Positions 12,574-20,697 of a stretch of 26,600 bases of DNA are shown here, piece after piece. The stretch's first letter is position 1; each line of letters begins with the position of its first letter. The notes beneath the pieces were generated by a model. It did not search any database, had not been told where the DNA came from, and worked only from the letters and a program-made list of their open reading frames with translations. Source of the DNA: a virus; IMG/VR virus record IMGVR_UViG_3300030329_000680, positions 1 to 26,600 of that record, one strand, 5' to 3'. Both the position numbers and the translations under genes were made by a program.

Positions 12574-12770
12574 AATTTTTGCAAAATCTTAAGAGGCATA
12601 GTTACTAATTTCTCCCACGGAGAATAATCATCAAATAACACAGCAGCTTTATCACCACTAATACGTTGAATGAATCCTTCATATCCATTATAGATGGAAG
12701 TAACATCATTTACAACTATTTGACTACCAGGAAGAATAGGTCCAGGTTCACCTGCTTTAGGATAAGTCAT
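12570..12770 (-). CDS. NdhS-like (DUF3252) SH3-type protein
   Basis: The 66-residue protein reads like the SH3-type core of cyanobacterial NdhS (DUF3252), the subunit of NDH-1 that docks ferredoxin for cyclic electron flow. 'ILPGSQIVVNDV', 'YNGYEGFIQRISGDKAAVLF', 'WEKLVT' and a final 'KILQKL' follow the NdhS order 'G..V.V.N', 'Y.GFEGLVQR...GK.AVLFEG', 'WDKLVTF.LSEL'. The N-terminal stretch is Pro/Gly-rich ('KAGEPGPILPG'). If correct, the phage may tune electron flow around photosystem I. The caveat is that SH3/KOW folds recur in unrelated small proteins. It is joined by ATGA to cobT. Confidence 0.7.
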   Translation of the reverse strand: MTYPKAGEPGPILPGSQIVVNDVTSIYNGYEGFIQRISGDKAAVLFDDYSPWEKLVTMPLKILQKL

Positions 12771-14950
12771 ACTACGAGTTCAACGAATTCACCAAGTATT
12801 TTCTTATTTAGTTTCTTAGTCTTCAGAGACTTAACAAATGCTCTCTTAATCTGTGCTTTTGTTGCGGAATCATCAACATCAAAGTCAGTATCCGCAGATA
12901 AAGCAGAGGAAGACAATCCAAAGTATGCATCATAAGCAGATTTTTTAATAGTGAAAGCTTTTAATTTTCTCCACTCACTCATAATTTTCTCATATGCCTT
13001 AGAATCTTTCCACTCATCATAGTATCTTTTAATGAACCACTTAGCATCACGAGTTTCAAGAACACGAATACCAATAAAGTTAGTTGATGGAAAATTATCT
13101 TTAAGATTCTGAACTAACATATCAGTAAATTCAGGATAACCATATCCAATCTTATACGTCTTTCCAACTTTACGATCACGAAAGAAACAACTTGAAGGAT
13201 TAACATTTCTACATCCCAAATATGGTTCATCTTCCCAAGGACGTTCTACTTCTTTATGATAAGCAAGTTGAGCTGCTTCACCATCAGTCAAAATGATGCA
13301 CTGGACTTTCTGCAACTTATTATCTTTTTGAAACTGAGGAAGAATTTTATGCAAAGAAAGTAAAGTCTCATTCAAAGGAGTTCCAGATAAGCATAGTTTA
13401 TGAGGGTAACTATAATAAGCACCGTATCTATTGTAAAATACATTAGCAATTCTCCAAATATTTAATAATTGATGCTCAAGAGTTTTGGCATTTACCTTAC
13501 TTGTAAATAAATTCATTAAAGAGAATCCATCCTCTACACGAAAAATATATTCTTTTGCTTCATAAAGAGGTTTAGGATCAACAGCATCAATTCTACCTGA
13601 TCCATAATCTCTCACTGATCTATTCCACTCATTTGTAAAAGCATAAACCTCAAAAGGAATAGAAACTTTACGACAGAACCAAATCAAATTATAAAGTTGC
13701 TTAAGAGTGTCACTCATCACATGGGACATAGAACCAGACCAATCAAGAATAAAGACCAATCCATGATTCTTACCATCAGGCACAACACTTATCTTCTTAA
13801 AGAGATCCTCATTAAACTTATAGGTATGTAATTTCTCTGTAGAAAGAACTCCTGTTCTACTAGTGGTTGCACGAGCATATGCATCAGCCGCTTTCTTACA
13901 CTCAAACTCCTTTACAAGATATGAAACTTCTTTCTGAGCATCTCTCTTAAACTTTGCAAAATCAGCATCAACTTCTTCAAAGATATTATCTACAGGAAAA
14001 TTATATTTCTCTTGTCTCTCCTTAAATATACCTACCTCTTGAGACCAATGATAATCAATCTCCTTATGAACATCTTTATTAGATGCAATAATATTCTCAA
14101 TATTTAAATCAGGTCTCTCAATATATGCATTCTCAATCCCATTATAATTAATGAGATCCTGAATAGAACTATTAAATGCTTCAGCAGTTTCTACAGTAGG
14201 GTCATCAGCATGACTCCCAGAAGAATGATTAGAACTACGCTCCCCACTTTCCACAGAATCATCGCCATCAGAGTCAGAAACGGAAGAACCATTATTGCCA
14301 GTGCTATCAATGTCACTATCCCCAGTAGATACACTATCGTTTGGAGACTGTCCATCGACCATATCTTCTTCCAAATTCTCTTCAGGCTGAGAGGTTTTTT
14401 GTTGGGTCTCTTGCTTGCAGAAATTATATAGCGTTTCTGCTGCTGAGAGGGTGTCAGTAAACGTTTCGGCATTTTGAATTAAAGTGATAATCTCCTTTTC
14501 AGCATCTGAAAAAGATAGGTCAAGGAACGAGCCAATCTTAAAGTATAGATTAGCACGATCAGCAAGATTAAAATTACTAAGATCTTCATCCTTTACTTCA
14601 AAGAAATCTTTATCATGTAATTCACTATACCCTCTATAGAAGGATTTGGCAATACCCATATACTTTCTCTTCATCAACTTCTCAATTCTTGCATCTTCCA
14701 CCACATTAACAAACTGTTGAGGAATTTTACCCTCCCAACTCCAGTCATCAGGAGTAAAGAGTGCATGTCCTACTTCATGACCAACCAACATATCATATAC
14801 ATTATTACTAGCCTTCTCCCACATAGGAAGAGTTAACACACGAGTCTGAATATTGAACTGTGCAGTCTCACATTGCTTATGCTCTACTACAATATCCTCA
14901 GTAGCAAGAAGTTTGGCAAGTTGTGACTTGATTTCCTTTTGAACTGCCAT
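12767..14950 (-). CDS. cobT: CobT-like VWA protein with metallopeptidase-like N-terminus
   Basis: The 727-residue protein has an N-terminal 'GHEVGHALFTP' (about 57-67), an HExxH zinc-site motif, then an Asp/Ser-rich linker (about 190-255). The C-terminal VWA domain has the MIDAS motif 'DWSGSMS' (from residue 403) and 'IILTDGEA' (about 550). In cyanophages this gene is called cobT, the partner of CobS. Bacterial CobT also has an acidic linker and a VWA domain. Its ATPase partner here is the MoxR-like CobS gene at 8951-10054. The start has no Shine-Dalgarno. A terminator and TATGAT box precede it, and the leader resembles that of cobS. A protein-remodelling or protease role is as plausible as cobalt insertion. 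Confidence 0.87.
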   Translation of the reverse strand: MAVQKEIKSQLAKLLATEDIVVEHKQCETAQFNIQTRVLTLPMWEKASNNVYDMLVGHEVGHALFTPDDWSWEGKIPQQFVNVVEDARIEKLMKRKYMGIAKSFYRGYSELHDKDFFEVKDEDLSNFNLADRANLYFKIGSFLDLSFSDAEKEIITLIQNAETFTDTLSAAETLYNFCKQETQQKTSQPEENLEEDMVDGQSPNDSVSTGDSDIDSTGNNGSSVSDSDGDDSVESGERSSNHSSGSHADDPTVETAEAFNSSIQDLINYNGIENAYIERPDLNIENIIASNKDVHKEIDYHWSQEVGIFKERQEKYNFPVDNIFEEVDADFAKFKRDAQKEVSYLVKEFECKKAADAYARATTSRTGVLSTEKLHTYKFNEDLFKKISVVPDGKNHGLVFILDWSGSMSHVMSDTLKQLYNLIWFCRKVSIPFEVYAFTNEWNRSVRDYGSGRIDAVDPKPLYEAKEYIFRVEDGFSLMNLFTSKVNAKTLEHQLLNIWRIANVFYNRYGAYYSYPHKLCLSGTPLNETLLSLHKILPQFQKDNKLQKVQCIILTDGEAAQLAYHKEVERPWEDEPYLGCRNVNPSSCFFRDRKVGKTYKIGYGYPEFTDMLVQNLKDNFPSTNFIGIRVLETRDAKWFIKRYYDEWKDSKAYEKIMSEWRKLKAFTIKKSAYDAYFGLSSSALSADTDFDVDDSATKAQIKRAFVKSLKTKKLNKKILGEFVELVV

Positions 14951-15116
14951 GTGACTTTTCGTTTGATGTACCTATCATACTAGAAAACCGCCTCTTTGGG
15001 GCGGTCTGTAGACGCTTTATCAACTGTCCACGTCTTTTCCTTGCAGCACGTAGAGCCTGTGGTTTAAGAGTTCGTTTTTTCTCTTTCTTAGAATGATGTT
15101 GCCAGTTTGGGGTCAT
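14898..15116 (-). CDS. Possible small very basic protein (72 aa) spanning the terminator
   Basis: An ATG 29 bases inside the epimerase end, with GGAA close by, opens a 72-codon frame. The part before the terminator is very basic ('KKEKKRTLKPQ' and 'RAARKRRGQLIKRL') and looks protein-like. The frame then reads through the terminator and the cobT -10 box into cobT, which is odd. It is either a real overlapping gene whose full message needs read-through, or an open frame by chance. Confidence 0.35.
   Translation of the reverse strand: MTPNWQHHSKKEKKRTLKPQALRAARKRRGQLIKRLQTAPKRRFSSMIGTSNEKSHGSSKGNQVTTCQTSCY
14974..14979 (-). promoter_or_regulatory. cobT promoter, -10 box
   Basis: TATGAT lies four bases after the terminator T-run. 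No -35 is visible. The sequence from here to the ATG has the same length as at cobS and starts TATRATAGGTWCAWCAAA in both genes. Confidence 0.55.
14984..15005 (-). terminator. Terminator of the gp55-to-epimerase unit
   Basis: ACCGCC/GGCGGT (minus strand 15005-15000 with 14992-14987) forms a GC-rich 6-bp stem with a 7-base loop, followed by four T (14987-14984, the first pairing in the stem). Confidence 0.75.
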
Positions 15117-15885
15117 TGTTCCGAAGATGATCCATAATATTTATTGTAGGTCTCCATCCTAATTGACGCAAGACCCTTGTGTCAGCACATAAACTGTCTG
15201 GTTCGCCTGGTGTGTCCTCTTTGATGGGCAAATCACGTCCCATTGCCTTTGCTATGTCCATGACAGGGATTGCTTCTCCATATCCCACATCAAGGTGTCC
15301 TCTGAAATTAGAGTCCATTAATAAGCATATGGCCGTTGCCACATCCCTCACATGGATATAATCTCTATAGTGTCTTGTGATATACTTAGCAGTATTCTCT
15401 TGGAGCATCCTATACAACATATCAGGTCTACTTCCCTCCTCTGCCCATACATTAAAGAATCTCATACCCACACTATTAGGTGGTGCTTGTAATTCATTTA
15501 CCTTCTTGGTAATAGCATAAGGATTTTGAGACCACCCATGAGCACCAGCAGAACTAGCATAGAGTAACCTTATATCATTCTCTCCACAATAATCAAATAT
15601 AGGTTTGGACTTCTCTACATTATTTTCCCAGAATCTATCAGGATCTTCAAAACTTTCTCTAAGAGCAGCAAAGGCTGCTAAATGAATAACACAATCATAC
15701 TTCTCTTTAGGAGGTTTAAAGAATCCTATATCATCAGGAAAATCCATACCATAAAGATCTGGTCTTTCATTTTGCCACTCACCATATCCATTAGACTCTT
15801 GAATAAAACCCCACAAGTGGTTTCCTATAAAACCCTTATGTCCTGTGATTAGTACTTTCTTACCTTCATAAAATTCTAGTTTCAT
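15088..15885 (-). CDS. NAD-dependent nucleotide-sugar epimerase/dehydratase (SDR)
   Basis: This extended short-chain dehydrogenase acts on nucleotide sugars. I start at the ATG at 15885 (ATGA with the previous gene); the longer frame begins at a TTG. The Rossmann motif is 'VLITGHKGFIGNHL' (about 11-24). 'IHLAAFAAL' follows, then catalytic Ser in 'LLYASSAGAHG' and Tyr-x3-Lys in 'NPYAITKK'. At 265 aa it is a little short for the family (about 310). The late 'IHVRDVATAI' and 'LDVGYGEAIPVMDIAKAM' blocks are typical. With the dehydrogenase upstream it probably modifies a host or virion glycan. Confidence 0.9.
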   Translation of the reverse strand: MKLEFYEGKKVLITGHKGFIGNHLWGFIQESNGYGEWQNERPDLYGMDFPDDIGFFKPPKEKYDCVIHLAAFAALRESFEDPDRFWENNVEKSKPIFDYCGENDIRLLYASSAGAHGWSQNPYAITKKVNELQAPPNSVGMRFFNVWAEEGSRPDMLYRMLQENTAKYITRHYRDYIHVRDVATAICLLMDSNFRGHLDVGYGEAIPVMDIAKAMGRDLPIKEDTPGEPDSLCADTRVLRQLGWRPTINIMDHLRNNDPKLATSF

Positions 15886-16691
15886 GTTACCGTCCAATCA
15901 ATAACAGTACGGATCTCTTGATTATACTTCCAGATCTCTCTGAACATATCAGCATTTATGTCCTCTTTTTCTAATTGGACAATCAAGGAATTAATATCCT
16001 TAGGGAAGCAAGTTCCACCAAAACCTCTATCACCATCTATACCAGGCACTTTGGTATGGGATGTACCAATTCTACGATCAGCAGTCACACCCTCTACCAC
16101 ATTCTTATAATCCATACCCACCTTCTCACACATATCAAATATCTTATTGAAATATGCTACCTTATAAGCCAAGAAGGTATTGGAGAAATACTTCACTGCT
16201 TCACTCTCATCAGAACTCATCGTAATAACTGGAGTTTCATGGAAGAACCTATAATAAAAATTAGCTGCATCTCTTGATGCATATTGATCTCCACCTATTA
16301 CAGTTCTCTGTGCATTGGCAAAATCAACCACAGCATTCCTAGCAGTAAGGAACTCTGGGTTATGAGCAATAGTAAGAAACTCATACTTCTCAGCATATGC
16401 TTTGGTGGTTCCAATAGGAATAGTGGACTTGATGATAAAGACAGTATCTTTAACAACATACTCCTCCTGCTTAATACCAGCAAAGAAACTATCCAAGATG
16501 GATAGATCACAACTACCATCCATTCTCATAGGAGTAGGAAGGCAGATGAAAATAAACTGCTGATCTAGAACCTCTTCTAGAGTATTGAAAGATCTATTTG
16601 GATCTACGTCATAGACCTTGGTTGGTGCTTTATCTCTTACGTTCTGGTAAACTGCATTGCCAACGAAACCATTACCGACAATTCCGATCAT
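15882..16691 (-). CDS. Shortened UDP-glucose/GDP-mannose dehydrogenase
   Basis: The protein has the Rossmann start 'MIGIVGNGFVGNAVYQNV', 'FICLPTPM', 'IKSTIPIGTTKAYAEKY', the linker 'HNPEFLTARNAVVDF' and the catalytic block 'FGGTCFPKDINSL' with its Cys. It is only 269 aa. Full nucleotide-sugar dehydrogenases have about 390-430 and a C-terminal sugar-nucleotide-binding domain, which is missing. The C-terminus ends at an ATGA overlap, so this is the normal end and no frameshift is evident. The lost domain may be supplied in trans or not needed. It follows gp46, also by ATGA. Confidence 0.88.
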   Translation of the reverse strand: MIGIVGNGFVGNAVYQNVRDKAPTKVYDVDPNRSFNTLEEVLDQQFIFICLPTPMRMDGSCDLSILDSFFAGIKQEEYVVKDTVFIIKSTIPIGTTKAYAEKYEFLTIAHNPEFLTARNAVVDFANAQRTVIGGDQYASRDAANFYYRFFHETPVITMSSDESEAVKYFSNTFLAYKVAYFNKIFDMCEKVGMDYKNVVEGVTADRRIGTSHTKVPGIDGDRGFGGTCFPKDINSLIVQLEKEDINADMFREIWKYNQEIRTVIDWTVT

Positions 16692-18400
16692 GAGGTTAAC
16701 CTGCTGAATCCTTTTACTTTCTCAAATTTTAACACACTATCGAACCTATCGTCCATACCTGTCTTGTGAGATATGACAAAAACGTTAGCATCTTTTATTA
16801 CAAAACGGATAATCTTAAGGAATTCTTCCGTTCCGAACCCATCAAGTGAGGAATCGAACACCTCATCCATGATTAAAAGGTTAGTATTGACAGAATTTTT
16901 AAACCGTGCTACCTCCCTCCAAGTGAATAGAAGTGCTAAATCGATCCGCATCTTCTCCCCTTCACTAAATGAGGCATATGAAAAATCTTCATGGATAGGA
17001 GATTGGATAGTCTCGTTGAACTCCTCATCCAATGTAAAGTTAATATAAAAGTCCATCATCTGAAGATACCTATTCACCTGCTGATTGATCAGTGGCAAAT
17101 ACTTCTTTATGATTTTGGACTTAACTCCACCATCCTTGAGTAACCCATAATTAAAATTATGGTATTGAATGGTTTCTTTTTCTGAGGCTAATGCCTCATA
17201 TGTTTCTGCTAACTTATTCTGAAATGATTCTAATTTCTCATGCTCAGTATTTCTGTTTGCACATTTATCGGTAATAGTTTGAATTTCCGATTCCAGATCT
17301 CTGATTTGTCGTTGACACCCAGAGATGCGAGTATTGTTTTTAGAAATGCCATGCGTTAGTGAAGTAATCTCCTTAGATAAGTTTGTAAAGTGATGCTCTC
17401 GCTCTTCCTCTTTTTTAATTGCCTCCTCTAGTTCTTTATAACCAGATTGCAACTCTTTTGCTTTATTTTGAGCATCTTCGATTTTATTTAGTCTAAAGTC
17501 CTCGTCTATAGCTTGCGTACAAGTAGGACAAACCGTATTCTTTGTAAAAAATTTATGCTCTTTAGTAATGGTTGTTACCCTATTAGATATCTTTCCTTTA
17601 AGATTTCCTAACTCACGTAACTTTTCTGTAGCACCTGTTACCTTCTCTTGTTCCTTTGTTAGGTCATGAACATCATTCTCAAGTTCTTCATTTATTTTAA
17701 CATAGTTATCAGATTCTTCAAAAAGAATATTAATTTTTTCCCGACTCTCATCTATCCTTCCTTTACTTTCCGATTCTAATTCCTTAATCCAATTAGTTTG
17801 CATCTGAACTTTATCATTTAATGACTCTTTCTTAAGATCCAATGTCCTAATCTCATCTCTGACTAATTTAATCTTATCCCTAATTATATTATTCATAGAT
17901 GAAAAGATTTTAATATCCAAAAGATCTTCAATAACTTCTCTTCTATGCGTAGCAGTAAGCTGCATAAAAGGAACAAAATTAGTTGATCCTAGAATTACAA
18001 TCTGAGTAAAGGACTTATAATTCATCTTAAGAACATTCTGCTCTAACCACTTCTGCTGATCATTAGCATTAGAAAATTGATCTAAACAATTATCATCCTT
18101 CCAAATCTCAAATTTATTTGGTTTTATTCCTCTTACTACTTTCCATTCAATATCACCAATAGAGAACTCTACCTCTACCTTACAATCTTTTTCATTAGAA
18201 CTATTAATTAATTGCCCCTTATTAATCTTCCTAAAAGGTTTTCCAAATAAACTAAAAGTAAGAGCATCCAATACTGTACTCTTACCAGCACCATTAGAAC
18301 CAATAATTAGGGTTGTTGCATGTTCATTAAATTTTACTTCACTATAATGATTGCCAGTACTTAAAAAGTTTTTCCAGCGAATTTTTTCAAATAAAATCAT
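16688..18400 (-). CDS. 46: Recombination endonuclease subunit gp46 (Rad50-like)
   Basis: gp46 with gp47 forms the T4 Mre11/Rad50-type nuclease that resects DNA ends for recombination-dependent replication and takes part in host DNA breakdown. The 570-residue protein (T4: 560) has Walker A 'GSNGAGKS' (34-41), long coiled coils, and a zinc hook 'CPTC' near residue 290. The ABC signature is 'SFSEGEKMRIDLALL', and Walker B is in 'LLIMDEVFDSSLDG', followed by the H-loop 'VISHKTG'. The start overlaps the DUF3110-like gene by 14 bases, and the stop is ATGA with the next gene. Confidence 0.97.
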   Translation of the reverse strand: MILFEKIRWKNFLSTGNHYSEVKFNEHATTLIIGSNGAGKSTVLDALTFSLFGKPFRKINKGQLINSSNEKDCKVEVEFSIGDIEWKVVRGIKPNKFEIWKDDNCLDQFSNANDQQKWLEQNVLKMNYKSFTQIVILGSTNFVPFMQLTATHRREVIEDLLDIKIFSSMNNIIRDKIKLVRDEIRTLDLKKESLNDKVQMQTNWIKELESESKGRIDESREKINILFEESDNYVKINEELENDVHDLTKEQEKVTGATEKLRELGNLKGKISNRVTTITKEHKFFTKNTVCPTCTQAIDEDFRLNKIEDAQNKAKELQSGYKELEEAIKKEEEREHHFTNLSKEITSLTHGISKNNTRISGCQRQIRDLESEIQTITDKCANRNTEHEKLESFQNKLAETYEALASEKETIQYHNFNYGLLKDGGVKSKIIKKYLPLINQQVNRYLQMMDFYINFTLDEEFNETIQSPIHEDFSYASFSEGEKMRIDLALLFTWREVARFKNSVNTNLLIMDEVFDSSLDGFGTEEFLKIIRFVIKDANVFVISHKTGMDDRFDSVLKFEKVKGFSRLTS

Positions 18401-18656
18401 GTTTTTCAGGTGGAATCACAATGTCATTTTTAGTAATAACTGCATACTCATGGCCATGAATATGGCAAGTTTTAATCATTAATTCTTCATCAACTTCAAC
18501 TACGTTCATATCAGGATAACCCTCATCCTCTAACATCATAGCATATCTGTCAGCATCGTCTTCTTCTTCAAAAAGATATAAAATCTGTCCTCCCCCTTTA
18601 TCTGCTACTGCATATGCACCCTCCCTTTCCTTTCCTTCAATGGTTAAAATAAACAT
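18387..18656 (-). CDS. DUF3110-like small protein between gp47 and gp46
   Basis: The 89-residue protein has the pattern of the cyanobacterial DUF3110 family: an N-terminal strand 'MFILTIEG', then 'GAYAVADKGGGQILYLFEEE' and 'DDADRYAMMLEDEGYP', then an acidic strand 'MNVVEVDEE'. It ends 'YAVITKNDIVIPPEKHDF'. Function of the family is unknown. It lies between the two nuclease subunits with a one-base overlap (TAATG) with gp47 and 14 bases with gp46, so it is made in step with them. A link to the nuclease is inference. Confidence 0.75.
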   Translation of the reverse strand: MFILTIEGKEREGAYAVADKGGGQILYLFEEEDDADRYAMMLEDEGYPDMNVVEVDEELMIKTCHIHGHEYAVITKNDIVIPPEKHDFI

Positions 18657-19699
18657 TATATTAACTCACATGCTTCTTGATAATTCTCTTGAAGCATCTT
18701 CTGAATCCTTGATTTATCTAAATCAACCTGTGCCTCTTCCACATACCTATTAAGAATGGAAAGAGTATCTTCTGATTCAAATGCTTCAAAGTTTTCTGCA
18801 TCATGAAGAATAAAATTCTCCACGACCTTCAATTCAGCCACATTAGCATTATACAACTTATCAATAAATTTTTCAAATTTTACTTGATTACTCTTTTTCC
18901 TTACAACTATCTTTACTATTTTATTCTCTAATTCTCTTGCATCAAACAACTGATAATCCTGATCATTATAATAGATTACCTTATGAAGTCTATATGGATT
19001 ATTGACGGGGGTGTGTTTTAATGTTTCTGTATCAAATATATGGAATCCTCTATTAACATCATCTACATCATTCCAGAACATCTCATAAGGATTACCAAGA
19101 TAGTAAATATTATCTTGATTTGATCTGCAATGATAATGACCAGAGAATGTCTTTTTAAATTTCTTAAATATACCCCAATCCATCCCATGTTCCATCATAT
19201 GGCCTGGAGTTGCTCTGAATCCATTCAACTCAAGATGTCCCATACATACAGATGCTCTTGACTTCTTAATGAGACCAACACTCTTCTCTTCATTCTCCTT
19301 ATTAATCCAAGGTACAAGAAGAATATTCAATCCACCTACTTCTAAAGAAGTTGTTTCTTCATATATTGGAATATTATCATACTCTCTCAATAAGAGATCT
19401 ATTGCATTTATATCATTTGTATTTTTATAGTATACGTCATGATTACCTACGATGGTATGAACAGTAACACCCATCTCTCTTAGTCGATCAAAATAATTAT
19501 CTTTAGCCCATGTCAGTGCAGCAAAATCAATTCCTTTCCTACTATCAAAAGTATCACCCATATTAATAACCGTGGTAATACCTTCCTTCTCCAAAGTAGG
19601 GAAGAAAACATTTTTATAAAACTCTAAGAAATAGTCGTGAAAAAGTTTAGAATTCTTACGACACCCAAAGTGTTGATCAGTGATTATCGCAATCTTCAT
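18656..19699 (-). CDS. 47: Recombination endonuclease subunit gp47 (Mre11-like)
   Basis: gp47 is the metallophosphoesterase nuclease that pairs with gp46. The 347-residue protein (T4: 339) has the five-motif core: 'ITDQHFG' (Asp8, His10), 'NMGDTFDSRKG' (Asp49), 'IVGNHDVYY' (85-88), 'CMGHLELNG' and 'FSGHYHCRS' with the metal-binding His residues. The C-terminal part is helical and charged, and should bind gp46 and DNA. It begins one base into the gp55 stop (TGATG) and ends in the start of the DUF3110-like gene. Confidence 0.96.
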   Translation of the reverse strand: MKIAIITDQHFGCRKNSKLFHDYFLEFYKNVFFPTLEKEGITTVINMGDTFDSRKGIDFAALTWAKDNYFDRLREMGVTVHTIVGNHDVYYKNTNDINAIDLLLREYDNIPIYEETTSLEVGGLNILLVPWINKENEEKSVGLIKKSRASVCMGHLELNGFRATPGHMMEHGMDWGIFKKFKKTFSGHYHCRSNQDNIYYLGNPYEMFWNDVDDVNRGFHIFDTETLKHTPVNNPYRLHKVIYYNDQDYQLFDARELENKIVKIVVRKKSNQVKFEKFIDKLYNANVAELKVVENFILHDAENFEAFESEDTLSILNRYVEEAQVDLDKSRIQKMLQENYQEACELI

Positions 19700-20196
19700 C
19701 AGTTACGAAGTTTAGAATGCACAGCATCTTTAATGGAATTATAGTCTGAATGTGTGGTTCCGTCAATCTGATTACTATCATCAAATACTTCTTGATAACC
19801 AGACTTCTCAAGAATCTTATTTTTAATTTCTAATTGCCGTTTTTCTCTTTGTATTCTACGGAGAAATGCATAATGTATAATCTGCGTAAAGTATGCAAAA
19901 GGATTACGGGATTTCTCAGGATCAAAATTATGTATGTACTGAACGCAATTTTCGATTCCATCAGAGATCATGTCCTCCTTAAACATGTAATTAACAAAAT
20001 TGGGCTTGAATGATAAATGATTAGCAATCTTTAAAAAACACTCACCAATATATCTTGGAATAACAGGTTTAGTTTTATCTTGCAGTCGTGCAATCTCAAC
20101 ATCCTCACGATACCTTATTAAAGCAGCAAGAAACTCCTTGTTATTTACATAGTGCTCTGACCTTTTTCTTTTAGCCATAGGTCTAATTATTGCCAT
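19699..20196 (-). CDS. 55: Late-transcription sigma factor gp55
   Basis: gp55 is the small sigma-like protein that directs polymerase to TATAAATA promoters. The 165-residue protein (T4: 185) has 'DMISDGIENCVQYIHNFDPE' and 'NPFAYFTQIIHYAFLRRIQR', the sigma region 2 equivalents that bind core and late -10 DNA, followed by a basic helix. Met7 (20178), giving 'MAKRKRSEHYV', is a possible alternative start that fits the known family better. A consensus-like sigma70 promoter lies just upstream, so it should be made before late genes. It heads the operon with gp47 and gp46. Confidence 0.93.
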   Translation of the reverse strand: MAIIRPMAKRKRSEHYVNNKEFLAALIRYREDVEIARLQDKTKPVIPRYIGECFLKIANHLSFKPNFVNYMFKEDMISDGIENCVQYIHNFDPEKSRNPFAYFTQIIHYAFLRRIQREKRQLEIKNKILEKSGYQEVFDDSNQIDGTTHSDYNSIKDAVHSKLRN

Positions 20197-20220
20197 AAGT
20201 CTTTATCACTACTATGTATT

Positions 20221-20249
20221 ATTATAGCATTTCCATATAGACTTGACAA
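20221..20249 (-). promoter_or_regulatory. sigma70-type promoter of gp55
   Basis: TTGTCA (minus strand 20249-20244), a 17-base spacer ending in TGC (extended -10) and TATAAT (20226-20221) make a strong host-type promoter. It lies 25 bases before the gp55 ATG. Confidence 0.85.
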
Positions 20250-20298
20250 GTTCCTAAAATATAAGTATGATAACTCTGTGGAGTTGCAGAAGTAATAG

Positions 20299-20697
20299 CT
20301 ACTTAGTTTTATATATTTTTTCTAGAATACTTTTAGCATCCTTAATATTAGCTATATAACCCATTTTTCTATCTAATTTATATTTACTACTCCCATCAGA
20401 ACTTAAACTATTATTCTTTACAAAATTTTGATGCATAGTAATCATTTCAATATCACTTGATTCTGTCATAGTAAGTACATCATTTATATTAATTAAAAAC
20501 ATATCTTCAGTAGTGGTTTTTAGCCAAGGTTCTATTTTATATCCCACAATTCCTACTCTTCCTTTTACTTCATGAACTATGATAGGATTAGAAACTAATA
20601 ACATAATGTCATTCTCTTCCTCAGTAGGAGCAATCTTACAAAAGATTTCTTCTCCTGATTTTAATTTAAGTGTGGCATAAAAATCGTCGTCTATCAT
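20299..20697 (-). CDS. Sm/Hfq-like protein (paralogue B, 132 aa)
   Basis: The protein begins 'FYATLKLKSGEEIFCKIAPT' then has 'NPIIVHEV' and 'YKIEPWLKTTTED', followed by 'MFLININDVLTMTE'. These blocks line up in order with the two left-end Sm-like genes ('LKSGEDI', 'NPFIV', 'EPWL'). The C-terminal 60 residues are polar, ending in a basic helix 'ILEKIYKTK'. It is linked by ATGA to uvsW, and gp55 follows after a promoter gap of 102 bases. The name is by fold inference only. It could regulate RNA or polymerase. Confidence 0.78.
   Translation of the reverse strand: MIDDDFYATLKLKSGEEIFCKIAPTEEENDIMLLVSNPIIVHEVKGRVGIVGYKIEPWLKTTTEDMFLININDVLTMTESSDIEMITMHQNFVKNNSLSSDGSSKYKLDRKMGYIANIKDAKSILEKIYKTK

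Noticed and set aside
8951-14950. CobS/CobT as proof of cobalamin synthesis by the phage
   Set aside because: No CobN or other corrin gene is present; ATPase and VWA pairs are general remodelling machines.
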